From the NCBI RefSeq assembly GCF_019656335.1, contig NZ_BPLZ01000004.1, positions 1 to 64,000 of the forward strand: a DNA stretch of 64,000 nt. The letters are read 5' to 3'. The position numbers were made by a program, and so were the translations under genes. The notes below the pieces were generated by a model. That model had not been told where the DNA came from. It saw nothing but the letters and a program-made list of their open reading frames with translations, and made no database searches. Shown piece by piece: positions 30,972 through 38,719 of the stretch (positions are counted from its first letter, which is position 1; every line of letters begins with the position of its first letter). This stretch comes from Pseudomonas sp. NCCP-436 (GTDB lineage: Bacteria > Pseudomonadota > Gammaproteobacteria > Pseudomonadales > Pseudomonadaceae).

Positions 30972-31877
30972 TCAAGGCGATGGTTCGTTACTTATTCCGT
31001 GCGGTACGTGACCTGTGGCCACAACCTGGCGGGCCCTTTCGCAATGTCCACTCTGATCGTCAAAGAAAACATCGGCGGCAAAAGCCTCAAGGATTGCCGA
31101 CTTATCCAGTCCGCCAAGGAAGAAGGACTCATCCAGGCGTATGTTCCATTCGCGCAGGGTGCGGATTACCCGTTCGTGAGCGGGAGCCGAGCGAGCGGTA
31201 ACCAGCGCGGTACGGATCGGGCAGTCGTCCTCCGGAAACTCCTGCTGGAGACTGTGAAGGGCAGACAGGAATGGTTTGAACGGCCCTCCTGGCAGTACCT
31301 GTCTCGCCGCTTTGCGCTCATGATGCTGAAAGGCATGCAGGCCACCGCTCTGATAGACGCGTTCAGAATCATCGGAAAACAGCACCGCATCGCCGTCAAA
31401 GGCGATACGCAGCTCGTTACTACTGGCCCGCCGACTGCCGCCGGATAGCAGCGTGGCAGCGCCGAAACCGGCCTTCAGTGCGTTACGTACATCGTCGGCG
31501 TGGGTGGAAAGAAATAGATGGCAGCCAAAGGCCGCCAGATAGGGATCGGGACTGCGCCCGCCGACAAAGGCAGCTCGCGAGATACCGAGGCCATAATGCT
31601 GGATGGAGTTGAAGGCTCGCAGGCCAGTGTCAGCACTGTTGCGCGAGACCAGAATCACTTCGACGCGCTGCTCATTCAACCGACTATTGAGGCCCAACAG
31701 CTTCTCTACCAGCAAGAAGGCATCTCCCGGCATCAGGACCTCGTCCTCATGCTCAATCTGGTAACGCCGGTAGGCTTCCACACCTTCGCTCTCGTAGACT
31801 GCGTGACTCTCACTCAGATCGAATAGCGCTCTCGAGGAAATCGCCAGCACCAGCTTGTTTCCCAACTTCTCGCTCAT
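30972..31877 (-). CDS. cytosolic 5'-nucleotidase (NT5C1-like family)
   Basis: This 301-residue protein matches the bacterial 5'-nucleotidase family PF06189. Family features are KLVLAISSRALFDL at the N-terminus, VILVSRNSADTGLRAFNSI, and FDGDAVLFSDDSE, a HAD-type Asp motif. FFLGGLDKSAIL and FFDDQ complete the HAD site. It presumably dephosphorylates nucleoside monophosphates. The ATG at 31877 begins one base after the panE stop, so it is the last gene of a tight three-gene operon. Confidence 0.85.
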   Translation of the reverse strand: MSEKLGNKLVLAISSRALFDLSESHAVYESEGVEAYRRYQIEHEDEVLMPGDAFLLVEKLLGLNSRLNEQRVEVILVSRNSADTGLRAFNSIQHYGLGISRAAFVGGRSPDPYLAAFGCHLFLSTHADDVRNALKAGFGAATLLSGGSRRASSNELRIAFDGDAVLFSDDSERVYQSGGLHAFQHHERKAARQVLPGGPFKPFLSALHSLQQEFPEDDCPIRTALVTARSAPAHERVIRTLREWNIRLDESFFLGGLDKSAILEAFAADVFFDDQSGHCERARQVVATGHVPHGISNEPSP

Positions 31878-31878
31878 G

Positions 31879-32832
31879 CTAGACCCCTTGGCGAGCCTGA
31901 ATGAAACACAGCGCCTGGTATAGAACACGTACCTTCGGCATGTCGCAACCAGCTGCGTCAGCCGCAGCTAGCGGCTCGGCATAGATGGCCTGCAACTCAG
32001 CCACGCGTCCCTGGGCGAAGTCGTGATACATGCTGGGCAGATAGTCAGGCATCCGATCAGTCGCCGACAACAGCTTTTCCGCATAGTGTGCGGGCATTCC
32101 GTAGCCCAGAGTGCGACCGGTTTGCACCACCTCCAGCATAATGTCGTAGATCAGCGAGCGGCTGACGGGATTGCCCATCAGTTGACGGGTATTGGCATCA
32201 AGCAGCACGGAAAGACCGTTATAGGGAATATTCCATACCAGCTTCTGCCAGCGCGCCTGATTCAGATCCGCCATGGCAGCGGAATCCAGACCTGCTGCCC
32301 GGAACAGACCGGCCCCCTCCTCCGTGATCCCCAGACGCTGTGGTTGGTCTGCCGGGCCTGAGTGGTAGGCCAGATTTATAGCTCCCAAGGCCTGATGCTC
32401 AATCACTCCAGGAGCACTACGGTGCACACAGATGTAGCAAAGCCCACCCAGCAGGTGCAGGTTGTCCGGTAATAGAGATCGTAGTGCATCCTCTACTGCC
32501 AGGCCGTTTTGCATTAGCACCACCTTTGCGTCTGGCGCTGCTACTTGGGCAATCAGCGGCGCCAACTCGGCATTGGCGGTGGTTTTCGCTCCGACCAGTA
32601 GCCAGTCACAGGGCGGCATATCCTCCGCCTGCCGGTAGAGTTGAACAGGCTGCAGATGCAGCGTCCCGTATACAGAGCTGTTCAGCTGAAGTCCCCGCTC
32701 GAGCACAGCCGGATACTCGCTGCGCGATAGAAAATGCACGTCATAACCGGCACGGGCCAACAGCAATCCATAGAAACCGCCAATGGCACCAGTACCGATT
32801 ATGCCGATACGCAGCCTTGAAACGTCAGACAT
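31879..32832 (-). CDS. panE: ketopantoate reductase family protein
   Basis: This 317-residue protein has the NADPH Rossmann motif GIIGTGAIGGFYGLLLARAG (starting near residue 10), LLVGAKTTAN and the C-terminal helical domain with KLVWNIPYNGLSVLLDA. PanE reduces 2-dehydropantoate to pantoate in coenzyme A synthesis. Pseudomonads carry several paralogues, so it may instead act on another 2-keto acid. Its start shares one base with the upstream stop (TGATG), and the nucleotidase follows after one base. Confidence 0.8.
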   Translation of the reverse strand: MSDVSRLRIGIIGTGAIGGFYGLLLARAGYDVHFLSRSEYPAVLERGLQLNSSVYGTLHLQPVQLYRQAEDMPPCDWLLVGAKTTANAELAPLIAQVAAPDAKVVLMQNGLAVEDALRSLLPDNLHLLGGLCYICVHRSAPGVIEHQALGAINLAYHSGPADQPQRLGITEEGAGLFRAAGLDSAAMADLNQARWQKLVWNIPYNGLSVLLDANTRQLMGNPVSRSLIYDIMLEVVQTGRTLGYGMPAHYAEKLLSATDRMPDYLPSMYHDFAQGRVAELQAIYAEPLAAADAAGCDMPKVRVLYQALCFIQARQGV

Positions 32833-33158
32833 CAGGGAAGCTCCTCAGCCGGGCGGGTCAAAGCCTCACCAATGGCAGTAGCAAGATCATCAGAAAGTAA
32901 TCGACATTGCACGGGCCCCATGAAAAAACCGTCACGCACCAGGAACAGCGCGGGCAAATAAAAGACTTCGTAGCAGCTTACCAGTCCTGCGTTGCGCTCT
33001 GCGTCAATCCAGCACAGCCGTATCACCGGCAACACGATTGACGGCAGTATCTTCCGGGCTAACCGACAACTGTCACATTCCTCGCTGGTAAAAACCACAA
33101 GCGAGACGCCAGGCAGCTCGAGCAACTGATGGTCAGCATCCAGATCCGTGAGCTCCAT
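32832..33158 (-). CDS. thioredoxin-like protein
   Basis: This 108-residue protein looks like a thioredoxin fold with an active-site-like CDSC (SEECDSCRLARKIL, about residues 28-31) and the later FYLPALFLVRDG, which has the cis-Pro equivalent. It lacks a signal peptide and is probably cytoplasmic. No clear ribosome site precedes the ATG. It overlaps panE (TGATG), so the trio is one operon. A redox or thiol-transfer role is inferred. Confidence 0.75.
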   Translation of the reverse strand: MELTDLDADHQLLELPGVSLVVFTSEECDSCRLARKILPSIVLPVIRLCWIDAERNAGLVSCYEVFYLPALFLVRDGFFMGPVQCRLLSDDLATAIGEALTRPAEELP

Positions 33159-33214
33159 TTGCGGGACTATACTGAATCCACAATATCAAATTGCCTCTAT
33201 CGAGATCGCGACCC

Positions 33215-33622
33215 ATGCGTAAATTCTTGCGTCATCCAAGCGACATGCCGGTGGAGCTGGTCGTACGGAAGCAGTCCCTCATCTCTGGGCAACGTCTGCA
33301 CAATATCAGCCTCGGAGGGGGCGCATGCAACTCACCACGCCGTTTTCGTCGCGGTACAGCCGTGGAATTGCGAGTACCACTACTAGGCGATCAGGCTCGC
33401 TGTCCTGGTGTAATCGCCTGGTGTAAAAGCCAGAATGGCGGCTACCGTGTCGGCATCGCCTTCATCGACGAGGACAGCCTGTTTCGCGCTCGCATGATCG
33501 AACAGATCTGCCAGATCCAGCGCTACCATGATCAGTTAGAGCGGGAGTCCGGAGAAAGTCATAGCATCGAGCAATGCGCCCGACAGTGGATCGCAACGAA
33601 CGCCGCCGACTACCCACACTGA
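33215..33622 (+). CDS. PilZ domain protein
   Basis: This 135-residue protein shows a PilZ-like beta barrel: RKFLRHPSDMPVELVV at the N-terminus (Arg-rich RxxxR-type segment) and HNISLGGGAC, which corresponds to the D/NxSxxG c-di-GMP motif. A C-terminal helix follows. The start at 33215 (MRKFLRHPS) was preferred over an ATG eight codons earlier. It probably binds c-di-GMP. The target is unknown. It is monocistronic and divergent from the thioredoxin-like gene. Confidence 0.85.
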   Translation: MRKFLRHPSDMPVELVVRKQSLISGQRLHNISLGGGACNSPRRFRRGTAVELRVPLLGDQARCPGVIAWCKSQNGGYRVGIAFIDEDSLFRARMIEQICQIQRYHDQLERESGESHSIEQCARQWIATNAADYPH

Positions 33623-33669
33623 TACGTTGATAATCCTCAGTAGTAGTTGCCTTGAACTTAACGCCCATT

Positions 33670-33778
33670 GTCGTCAGGCCCGCTACGCGCTAAGGTTCGG
33701 CTCCCCCTGCACAAACTAGCTGTGCACCGCCACAGGGGATGCTGGCGGCCGGCACCCGTGACCTGACGACCTGACCCG
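33670..33778 (+). promoter_or_regulatory. structured leader before the DAHP synthase gene
   Basis: GTCGTCAGG (33670-33678) can pair with CCTGACGAC (33762-33770), which ends eight bases before the start codon. Inside, CCCCTG (33704-33709)/CAGGGG (33733-33738) and TGCACA (33708-33713)/TGTGCA (33721-33726) are perfect but share two bases, so the two hairpins compete. No Shine-Dalgarno sequence precedes the ATG. An 11-codon frame (33739-33774) ends four bases before it. I infer a cis-regulatory RNA, not matched to a known class. Confidence 0.45.
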
Positions 33779-34867
33779 ATGAATAGCACGATAGCTGATT
33801 TACCGATCGACGACCTCAACGTCGCCTCCAATGAAACCCTGATCACTCCCGATGAACTGAAACGCGAAATCCCCCTGACTGATGCAGCTCTGAAGACTGT
33901 TGCCCATGGCCGTCAGGTGATTCGCGATATCCTCGACGGCAAGGATCACCGGCTGTTCGTGGTGGTTGGCCCCTGCTCCATTCACGATATCAAGGCAGCA
34001 CACGAATACGCCAAGCGCCTTAAGGTACTGGCTGCCGAGCTTGCTGACAGCCTGTTCCTGGTCATGCGGGTGTACTTCGAGAAGCCACGAACCACGGTCG
34101 GCTGGAAAGGTCTGATCAACGACCCCTATCTGGACGACTCGTTCAAGATTCAGGACGGTCTGCATATCGGCCGCACCCTGCTGCGTGACTTGGCCGAACA
34201 GGGGCTGCCCACCGCTACCGAAGCGCTCGACCCGATTTCCCCGCAATACCTGCAGGATCTGATCAGTTGGTCCGCCATTGGCGCGCGCACCACTGAATCC
34301 CAGACTCACCGCGAGATGGCCTCAGGTCTTTCGTCAGCCGTGGGCTTCAAGAACGGCACCGACGGCGGCCTGACCGTGGCGATCAACGCACTGCAGTCGG
34401 TTTCCAGCCCGCACCGCTTCCTCGGTATCAACCAGCAGGGTGGCGTCTCCATCGTTACCACCAAGGGCAATGCCTATGGCCACGTGGTACTGCGCGGCGG
34501 CAACGGCAAGCCCAACTACGACTCGGTCAGCGTCGCCATCTGCGAACAGGAACTGGCCAAAGCTGGCATCCGCCCCAACATCATGGTCGACTGCAGTCAC
34601 GCCAACTCCAACAAGGATCCGTCCCTACAACCTCTGGTGATGGAGAATGTCGCCAACCAGATCGTCGAAGGCAACCAGTCCATCGTTGGACTGATGGTAG
34701 AAAGTCACCTCGGCTGGGGCAATCAGCCGATTCCGAAGAATCTCTCCGATCTCAAATACGGCGTATCCATTACCGATGCCTGTATCGACTGGGAAACCAC
34801 CGAGAAGAGCCTGCGCAGCATGCGCGACAAGCTTAAGGACGTACTCCCGGGCCGCAAGCGCGTCTGA
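33779..34867 (+). CDS. aroF: 3-deoxy-7-phosphoheptulonate (DAHP) synthase, class I
   Basis: This 362-residue enzyme condenses phosphoenolpyruvate and erythrose-4-phosphate, the first step of aromatic amino-acid synthesis. Signatures are VVVGPCSIHD, MRVYFEKPRTTVGWKGLINDP, ATEALDPISPQY, GARTTESQTHRE and VDCSHANSNKD, all with intact metal and substrate residues. Length is normal for the AroF/G/H type. Which aromatic amino acid inhibits it cannot be read reliably. The leader lacks a ribosome site and is strongly structured, which points to post-transcriptional control. Confidence 0.95.
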   Translation: MNSTIADLPIDDLNVASNETLITPDELKREIPLTDAALKTVAHGRQVIRDILDGKDHRLFVVVGPCSIHDIKAAHEYAKRLKVLAAELADSLFLVMRVYFEKPRTTVGWKGLINDPYLDDSFKIQDGLHIGRTLLRDLAEQGLPTATEALDPISPQYLQDLISWSAIGARTTESQTHREMASGLSSAVGFKNGTDGGLTVAINALQSVSSPHRFLGINQQGGVSIVTTKGNAYGHVVLRGGNGKPNYDSVSVAICEQELAKAGIRPNIMVDCSHANSNKDPSLQPLVMENVANQIVEGNQSIVGLMVESHLGWGNQPIPKNLSDLKYGVSITDACIDWETTEKSLRSMRDKLKDVLPGRKRV

Positions 34868-34875
34868 GAGAGAAG

Positions 34876-34899
34876 CGGCGGCAGAGCTACCTGCCGCCG
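34876..34899. terminator. terminator between aroF and the GNAT gene
   Basis: CGGCGGCAG at 34876-34884 pairs with CTGCCGCCG at 34891-34899 around AGCTAC, nine bases after the aroF stop. A short T-run follows. It separates two convergent genes. Confidence 0.65.
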
Positions 34900-34911
34900 T
34901 GCTTTAGCGAT

Positions 34912-35190
34912 TCAGCCAGCTTCCTGGCGCTGACGCCGCTCCATATAGCGCTCCACATAGGAGCAGGACGGAATCACCGTGTAGCCGTGTGTTTCGGCAT
35001 AACGCAAGGCATGCTCGGTCAGAGCTGCAGCAATGCCACGCCCACGCAGAGAGTTCGGCACAAAAGTGCGATAGATATCCAGCGTCTGCTTGCCCAGATC
35101 CATGTAGGCCAGATAGGCACGATCTCCACCTACAGTCGTCACGAACTGGTGATTCGTCTGGTCATGGCTGATGGACAACGCTTCGCTCAT
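34912..35190 (-). CDS. small GNAT-family N-acetyltransferase (YjdJ-like)
   Basis: This 92-residue protein is a minimal GNAT domain of the Gcn5-related YjdJ class. TFVPNSLRGRGIAAALTEHALRYAETHG contains the acetyl-CoA loop (RGRGIA), and VIPSCSYVERYMER ends it. Substrate is unknown. Two ATGs are adjacent. The one at 35190 leaves a proper five-base gap to AGGAG, so I use it. Confidence 0.88.
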   Translation of the reverse strand: MSEALSISHDQTNHQFVTTVGGDRAYLAYMDLGKQTLDIYRTFVPNSLRGRGIAAALTEHALRYAETHGYTVIPSCSYVERYMERRQRQEAG

Positions 35191-35680
35191 CATCACTCCT
35201 CTTGCCGCGATCGCCGTCGCGACGCGTTCGTATTATTTGGCGGCCCTTATCAAACACGCAAGCGCTGGTCGCCTGTGGTCTATTACTGCAAGCTTAACAG
35301 GCGAGCAAGCGCTCAGGCATGAACAATTGCTACAACCACACCAAGAACGTTCGAAAATCGGCCCATCTAGCTGCCTCGTTTCACAAGGCCTTAAAAGGCT
35401 AAGCGAGCATCCCGAGAGTTTAGCCGGTGACAAAAGATGTCCAGCTAAGAGCCGCTACGCGTCTTTTCAAGTCCACCCAAGCCTTCGTTCCAGAGAAGCC
35501 GGATCTTTTTGCGGTTTTCTTGGCGACATTTCCTTAAGTAGACCGGCGACAATAAAAAAAACGCCACTCTTGCTTCGCCTCCGTTTACTTACTAAAAGTA
35601 ATAGGTAGTATGTACGCCGGCCAATTTCCCGCAGTTGGGGAATTGCTTTTTATGGAAAACTCCACCGCAAGGGGAACACG
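35191..35680. other. 490-base spacer upstream of oprI
   Basis: I see no credible gene here. Frames present lack codon bias and ribosome sites. Base composition is more A/T-rich than the surrounding genes. The last 100 bases hold the probable oprI promoter and leader. The rest has no repeats or RNA structures that I could recognise. Confidence 0.5.
35584..35611 (+). promoter_or_regulatory. probable oprI promoter with embedded palindrome
   Basis: TTTACT (35584-35589) and TAGTAT (35606-35611) are spaced by 16 bases and fit a sigma-70 promoter. Within it TTACTT-ACTAA-AAGTAA (35585-35601) is a perfect inverted repeat. A regulator could bind there. This is inference from position and sequence alone. 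Confidence 0.4.
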
Positions 35681-35932
35681 ATGAACAACGTTCTGAAATT
35701 CTCTGCTCTGGCTCTGGCTGCCGTTCTGGCAACTGGTTGCAGCAGCATCTCCAAAGAAACCGAAGCTCGTCTGACTGCCACCGAAGACGCCGCTGCCCGT
35801 GCTCAGGCTCGTGCCGACGAAGCCTATCGCAAGGCTGACGAAGCTCTGTCTGCTGCTCAGAAGGCTCAGCAGACCGCTGACGAAGCCAACGAGCGCGCCC
35901 TGCGCATGCTGGAAAAAGCTAGCCGCAAGTAA
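35681..35932 (+). CDS. oprI: major outer-membrane lipoprotein OprI
   Basis: This 83-residue precursor has a lipoprotein signal ending in LATGC, with Cys20 the lipidated residue. The mature protein is an alanine-rich coiled coil with heptad repeats and ends in ...SRK, the lysine that can be linked to peptidoglycan as in Braun lipoprotein. OprI is one of the most abundant Pseudomonas proteins. An AAGGGGAACACG leader provides the ribosome site, and a strong terminator follows. An L,D-transpeptidase gene is convergent on the other side of that terminator. Confidence 0.97.
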   Translation: MNNVLKFSALALAAVLATGCSSISKETEARLTATEDAAARAQARADEAYRKADEALSAAQKAQQTADEANERALRMLEKASRK

Positions 35933-35950
35933 TTGCGATCTGGCTTTCAA

Positions 35951-35983
35951 AAAGCCGATCCGGATACCCGGATCGGCTTTTTT
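35951..35983 (+). terminator. oprI intrinsic terminator
   Basis: AAAGCCGATCCGG at 35951-35963 pairs perfectly with CCGGATCGGCTTT at 35968-35980 around ATAC and runs into further T residues. It begins 18 bases after the oprI stop. Confidence 0.9.
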
Positions 35984-36053
35984 ATTGATGTTTTTCGACC
36001 AGACAAGAAAAAACGCCGACACAGGTGCGAGCGTTTTTCCTGGAGGGGGACTA

Positions 36054-37010
36054 TCAGAAGGCGATCTGCTCGCTGATTTCGAGCGGTTCGACTTGTCGGG
36101 CGATCGCTACTGGCAGACCATCCTCGGCGGCCACTACTTCGCGCACCATCTCCCAATCCAGACTCAGGCCACTGAGCTCCTCGCGCTGTAGCAGCGCATT
36201 GATCACCGTGGTGTGTTTGTCCACCACTGATGGTGTACCCTCGTCATCCAGCGGTGCATGTGCCTCCAGGTAGACCTTGCCACCACTGATGCCGAACTTG
36301 TACGGTTCGTTGATGATACGCACTGGCGTGCCCACCGGTACCATCGCCGCCAGCTCCAGTACGTTGTGGTTGAGCATGCGAAAACAGCCGTGACTGACTC
36401 GCATGCCGATACCGAACTTCTTGTTCGAGCCATGAATCAGGTAGCCCGGGAACGACAGTGTCATCTTGTACGGCCCAAGTGGGTTGTCCGGCCCCGGCGG
36501 TACCACGCTGGGCAGGAGCTCTCCTTCGGCAGCATGCTCCTCGCGAATGGACTTCGGCGGATACCAGGCTGGATTGGGCGTCTTGAGCGTCACCCGTCCG
36601 GTGCCCAGCGGAGAACCCCAGCCCTCTCTCCCGATACCCAGAGGATAGGTGTACACCACGCCTCGACCCTTGGGGTAATAGTAGAGGCGGTACTCAGGCA
36701 AATTGATCACGATGCCTTCACGCGGACCAGGCGGCAGAATGTAGCGTGTCGGCAGGATGATCTCGGTGCCTTCTCCCGGCAGCCAGGCATCAACCCCCGG
36801 GTTGGCCGCCACCATCTCAAGGTATCCCAGGTGATTGGCGGTTCCCAAATCCGCGAAGGTATCCTCGTAACGCGCCTTGATGACCTGAACTTCACCCACC
36901 ACATCCTCTCCCGTAGGTGGCAGGGGAAATTCGAGCGCATGCGCAGTTGCGCTACAGCACAGCGCCAGCAGTGTCAGGCCTCGCCTGATTGCAACAAGTC
37001 GCGACAACAT
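36054..37010 (-). CDS. periplasmic L,D-transpeptidase (ErfK/YbiS/YcfS/YnhG family)
   Basis: This 318-residue enzyme has a signal peptide (about residues 1-25), a LysM-like segment (about 45-92; TANHLGYLEMVAANPGVDAWLPGEGTE) and a YkuD catalytic domain (about 97-235). The active site is IHGSNKKFG then SHGCFRM with Cys209. Enzymes of this type in E. coli either attach Braun lipoprotein to peptidoglycan or form 3-3 cross-links. Its position next to oprI suggests it anchors OprI, which is inference. Confidence 0.92.
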   Translation of the reverse strand: MLSRLVAIRRGLTLLALCCSATAHALEFPLPPTGEDVVGEVQVIKARYEDTFADLGTANHLGYLEMVAANPGVDAWLPGEGTEIILPTRYILPPGPREGIVINLPEYRLYYYPKGRGVVYTYPLGIGREGWGSPLGTGRVTLKTPNPAWYPPKSIREEHAAEGELLPSVVPPGPDNPLGPYKMTLSFPGYLIHGSNKKFGIGMRVSHGCFRMLNHNVLELAAMVPVGTPVRIINEPYKFGISGGKVYLEAHAPLDDEGTPSVVDKHTTVINALLQREELSGLSLDWEMVREVVAAEDGLPVAIARQVEPLEISEQIAF

Positions 37011-37079
37011 CCGGGCTTCCTTGGTGAGTTGAGTGAAATTGCGCCGATTGTACATCGCCCGAATATCGCAGTGCAGTGG

Positions 37080-37361
37080 TCAGCCATCGGCCCAGTTGGA
37101 GCACAAACCCTGGCGCTGCGCCTCCAGCGTGGCCAGGCATTGCGGGCACAGCCTCCGGTCACGCAGGCAGGTCCGCTCTACGTTCTGCCAGCGGGGCCTG
37201 GCCGGCAGCAGACTGCCGCACAGCGTGCGATCAGCATGACCTCCCAGGCGCAACTGTCGTGCCACCAGATGCAGACGTGCTTCCTGGCAGGCGAAAAGAT
37301 CCAGTTGCTCGTCCGGCTCGATCAGTTGGTAGGCATACAAGGACCAGGCAAGGCGAGGCAT
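37080..37361 (-). CDS. conserved hypothetical protein with C-terminal CxxC
   Basis: This 93-residue protein starts MPRLAWSLYAYQLIEPDEQLD, where GGAG sits six bases before the ATG at 37361. Four cysteines in the C-terminal half, including CLRDRRLCPQC, could bind zinc. I recall an uncharacterised gene at the same position between the L,D-transpeptidase and tesA in P. aeruginosa. No function is known. It is on the same strand as its neighbours and may be cotranscribed with the transpeptidase. Confidence 0.6.
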   Translation of the reverse strand: MPRLAWSLYAYQLIEPDEQLDLFACQEARLHLVARQLRLGGHADRTLCGSLLPARPRWQNVERTCLRDRRLCPQCLATLEAQRQGLCSNWADG

Positions 37362-37418
37362 CTGGGGCTCCATTGCGGGAGCCGGCACATTAGCCGAAAG
37401 ACCGCAGTCGGGGAAGTC

Positions 37419-38024
37419 TCAAAGCAGTGGTTTCAGGGTCGGCCAGACATTGTCCAGAAGATGCTGCTGTGCCTCGGCGGTGGGATGGATTCCATCGCTC
37501 TGCATCATGCCTGATATCCCGCCAACCCCTTCGAGCAGAAAGGGCACAAGAGATACCTGCTTCTGTTCGGCCAGGTCGCTGAACACTCGGGCAAATGCCG
37601 TGGTGTAGCGCGGCCCGTAGTTGGGCGGCAGACGCATGCCAAGCAGCAAGACCTGGGCGCCAGCCTGACGCGAATCATCCACCATTGCAGCAAGATTCTG
37701 TTGCAATTGCGCCGGTGGCTGACCACGTAGTCCGTCGTTACCGCCCAGCTCGATAATCACCAGTTCCGGGCGATGTGCCTCGAGCAGCGCCGGCAGACGA
37801 GCCGCTCCACCTGCACTGGTGTCACCGCTGATGGAGGCATTGACAACCTGGTGCGGAAACCCTTCCTCCTCCAGTTGTTGCTGCAGTAATGCCACCCAGC
37901 CGTGGCGGCTATCCATGCCAAAAGCCGCGCTGATACTATCGCCGACTACAAGCAGGGTGCCAGCAACAGCTCCCTGGGCCCAGAACAACAGGGTCAAGGC
38001 TCCCCCCAGCCACCATACACGCAT
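37419..38024 (-). CDS. tesA: periplasmic esterase/thioesterase TesA (SGNH hydrolase)
   Basis: This 201-residue enzyme has a signal peptide (about residues 1-21), the catalytic GDSIS with Ser30, the oxyanion GGNDGLRG and the C-terminal DGIHPTAEAQ with catalytic Asp and His. TesA hydrolyses acyl-CoAs, esters and lysophospholipids. The start at 38024 (MRVWWLGG) gives the signal peptide directly. It is divergent from an ABC ATPase gene with only 11 bases between the start codons, as in the E. coli tesA-ybbA locus. Confidence 0.93.
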   Translation of the reverse strand: MRVWWLGGALTLLFWAQGAVAGTLLVVGDSISAAFGMDSRHGWVALLQQQLEEEGFPHQVVNASISGDTSAGGAARLPALLEAHRPELVIIELGGNDGLRGQPPAQLQQNLAAMVDDSRQAGAQVLLLGMRLPPNYGPRYTTAFARVFSDLAEQKQVSLVPFLLEGVGGISGMMQSDGIHPTAEAQQHLLDNVWPTLKPLL

Positions 38025-38035
38025 TGGGATTCTCC

Positions 38036-38719
38036 ATGAACTCGAGCATTCTCGCTGCACGGAACCTTAGCAAAGTGGTCGACAGCACGGAAGGTGAACT
38101 AACCATCCTGCACAGCCTCGATCTCAGTCTGAGCAGAGGCGACAGCCTGGCCATCGTCGGCAGCTCCGGTTCGGGCAAGTCCACTCTGCTCGGCCTGCTC
38201 GCCGGCCTGGATCTGCCCAGCTCCGGCACAGTAGTACTGGCCGGTCAGCATCTCGGTGCACTGGGGGAGGATCAGCGTGCCCGCCTACGGGCCGAGCATG
38301 TCGGCTTCGTCTTTCAATCGTTTCAGTTGCTCGACAGCCTCAACGCGCTGGAAAACGTCATGCTGCCTCTGGAGCTGGAGGGCCATGCCGACGCCCGCCA
38401 GCGTGCCCGTGTGCTGCTTGAGCGCGTCGGCCTGGGCCAGCGTCTGAGTCATTACCCTCGCCAGCTTTCCGGCGGCGAGCAGCAGCGTGTGGCTATTGCC
38501 CGGGCCTTCGCGGCTGACCCTGCGGTTTTGTTCGCCGACGAGCCAACGGGCAACCTCGACAGCCAGACCGGCGAGTGCATCAGCGATCTGCTGTTTGAAC
38601 TCAATCGGGAGCGTGGCACCACGCTGGTACTGGTCACACATGATGAGCGTCTGGCCCACCGTTGCAAGCGCCTGATCCGCCTCGAAGCCGGTCATCTGAT
38701 CGCCTGCGTGGAGCCCTGA
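38036..38719 (+). CDS. ABC transporter ATPase (YbbA/LolD-like)
   Basis: This 227-residue ATPase contains Walker A GSSGSGKST, signature LSGGEQQRVAIARA, Walker B VLFADEPTGNLD and an H-loop (TLVLVTHDERLAHRC). It belongs to the MacB/LolD subgroup that drives lipid or lipoprotein movement rather than import. Its stop shares one base with the permease start (TGATG), so the two form a transporter. Its 5' end overlaps the tesA start region, so both promoters must lie inside the other gene. Confidence 0.93.
   Translation: MNSSILAARNLSKVVDSTEGELTILHSLDLSLSRGDSLAIVGSSGSGKSTLLGLLAGLDLPSSGTVVLAGQHLGALGEDQRARLRAEHVGFVFQSFQLLDSLNALENVMLPLELEGHADARQRARVLLERVGLGQRLSHYPRQLSGGEQQRVAIARAFAADPAVLFADEPTGNLDSQTGECISDLLFELNRERGTTLVLVTHDERLAHRCKRLIRLEAGHLIACVEP

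Noticed and set aside
30849..31448. 199-codon plus-strand frame overlapping the 5'-nucleotidase gene
   Set aside because: Antisense to a gene with clear family motifs. No ribosome site or known domain.
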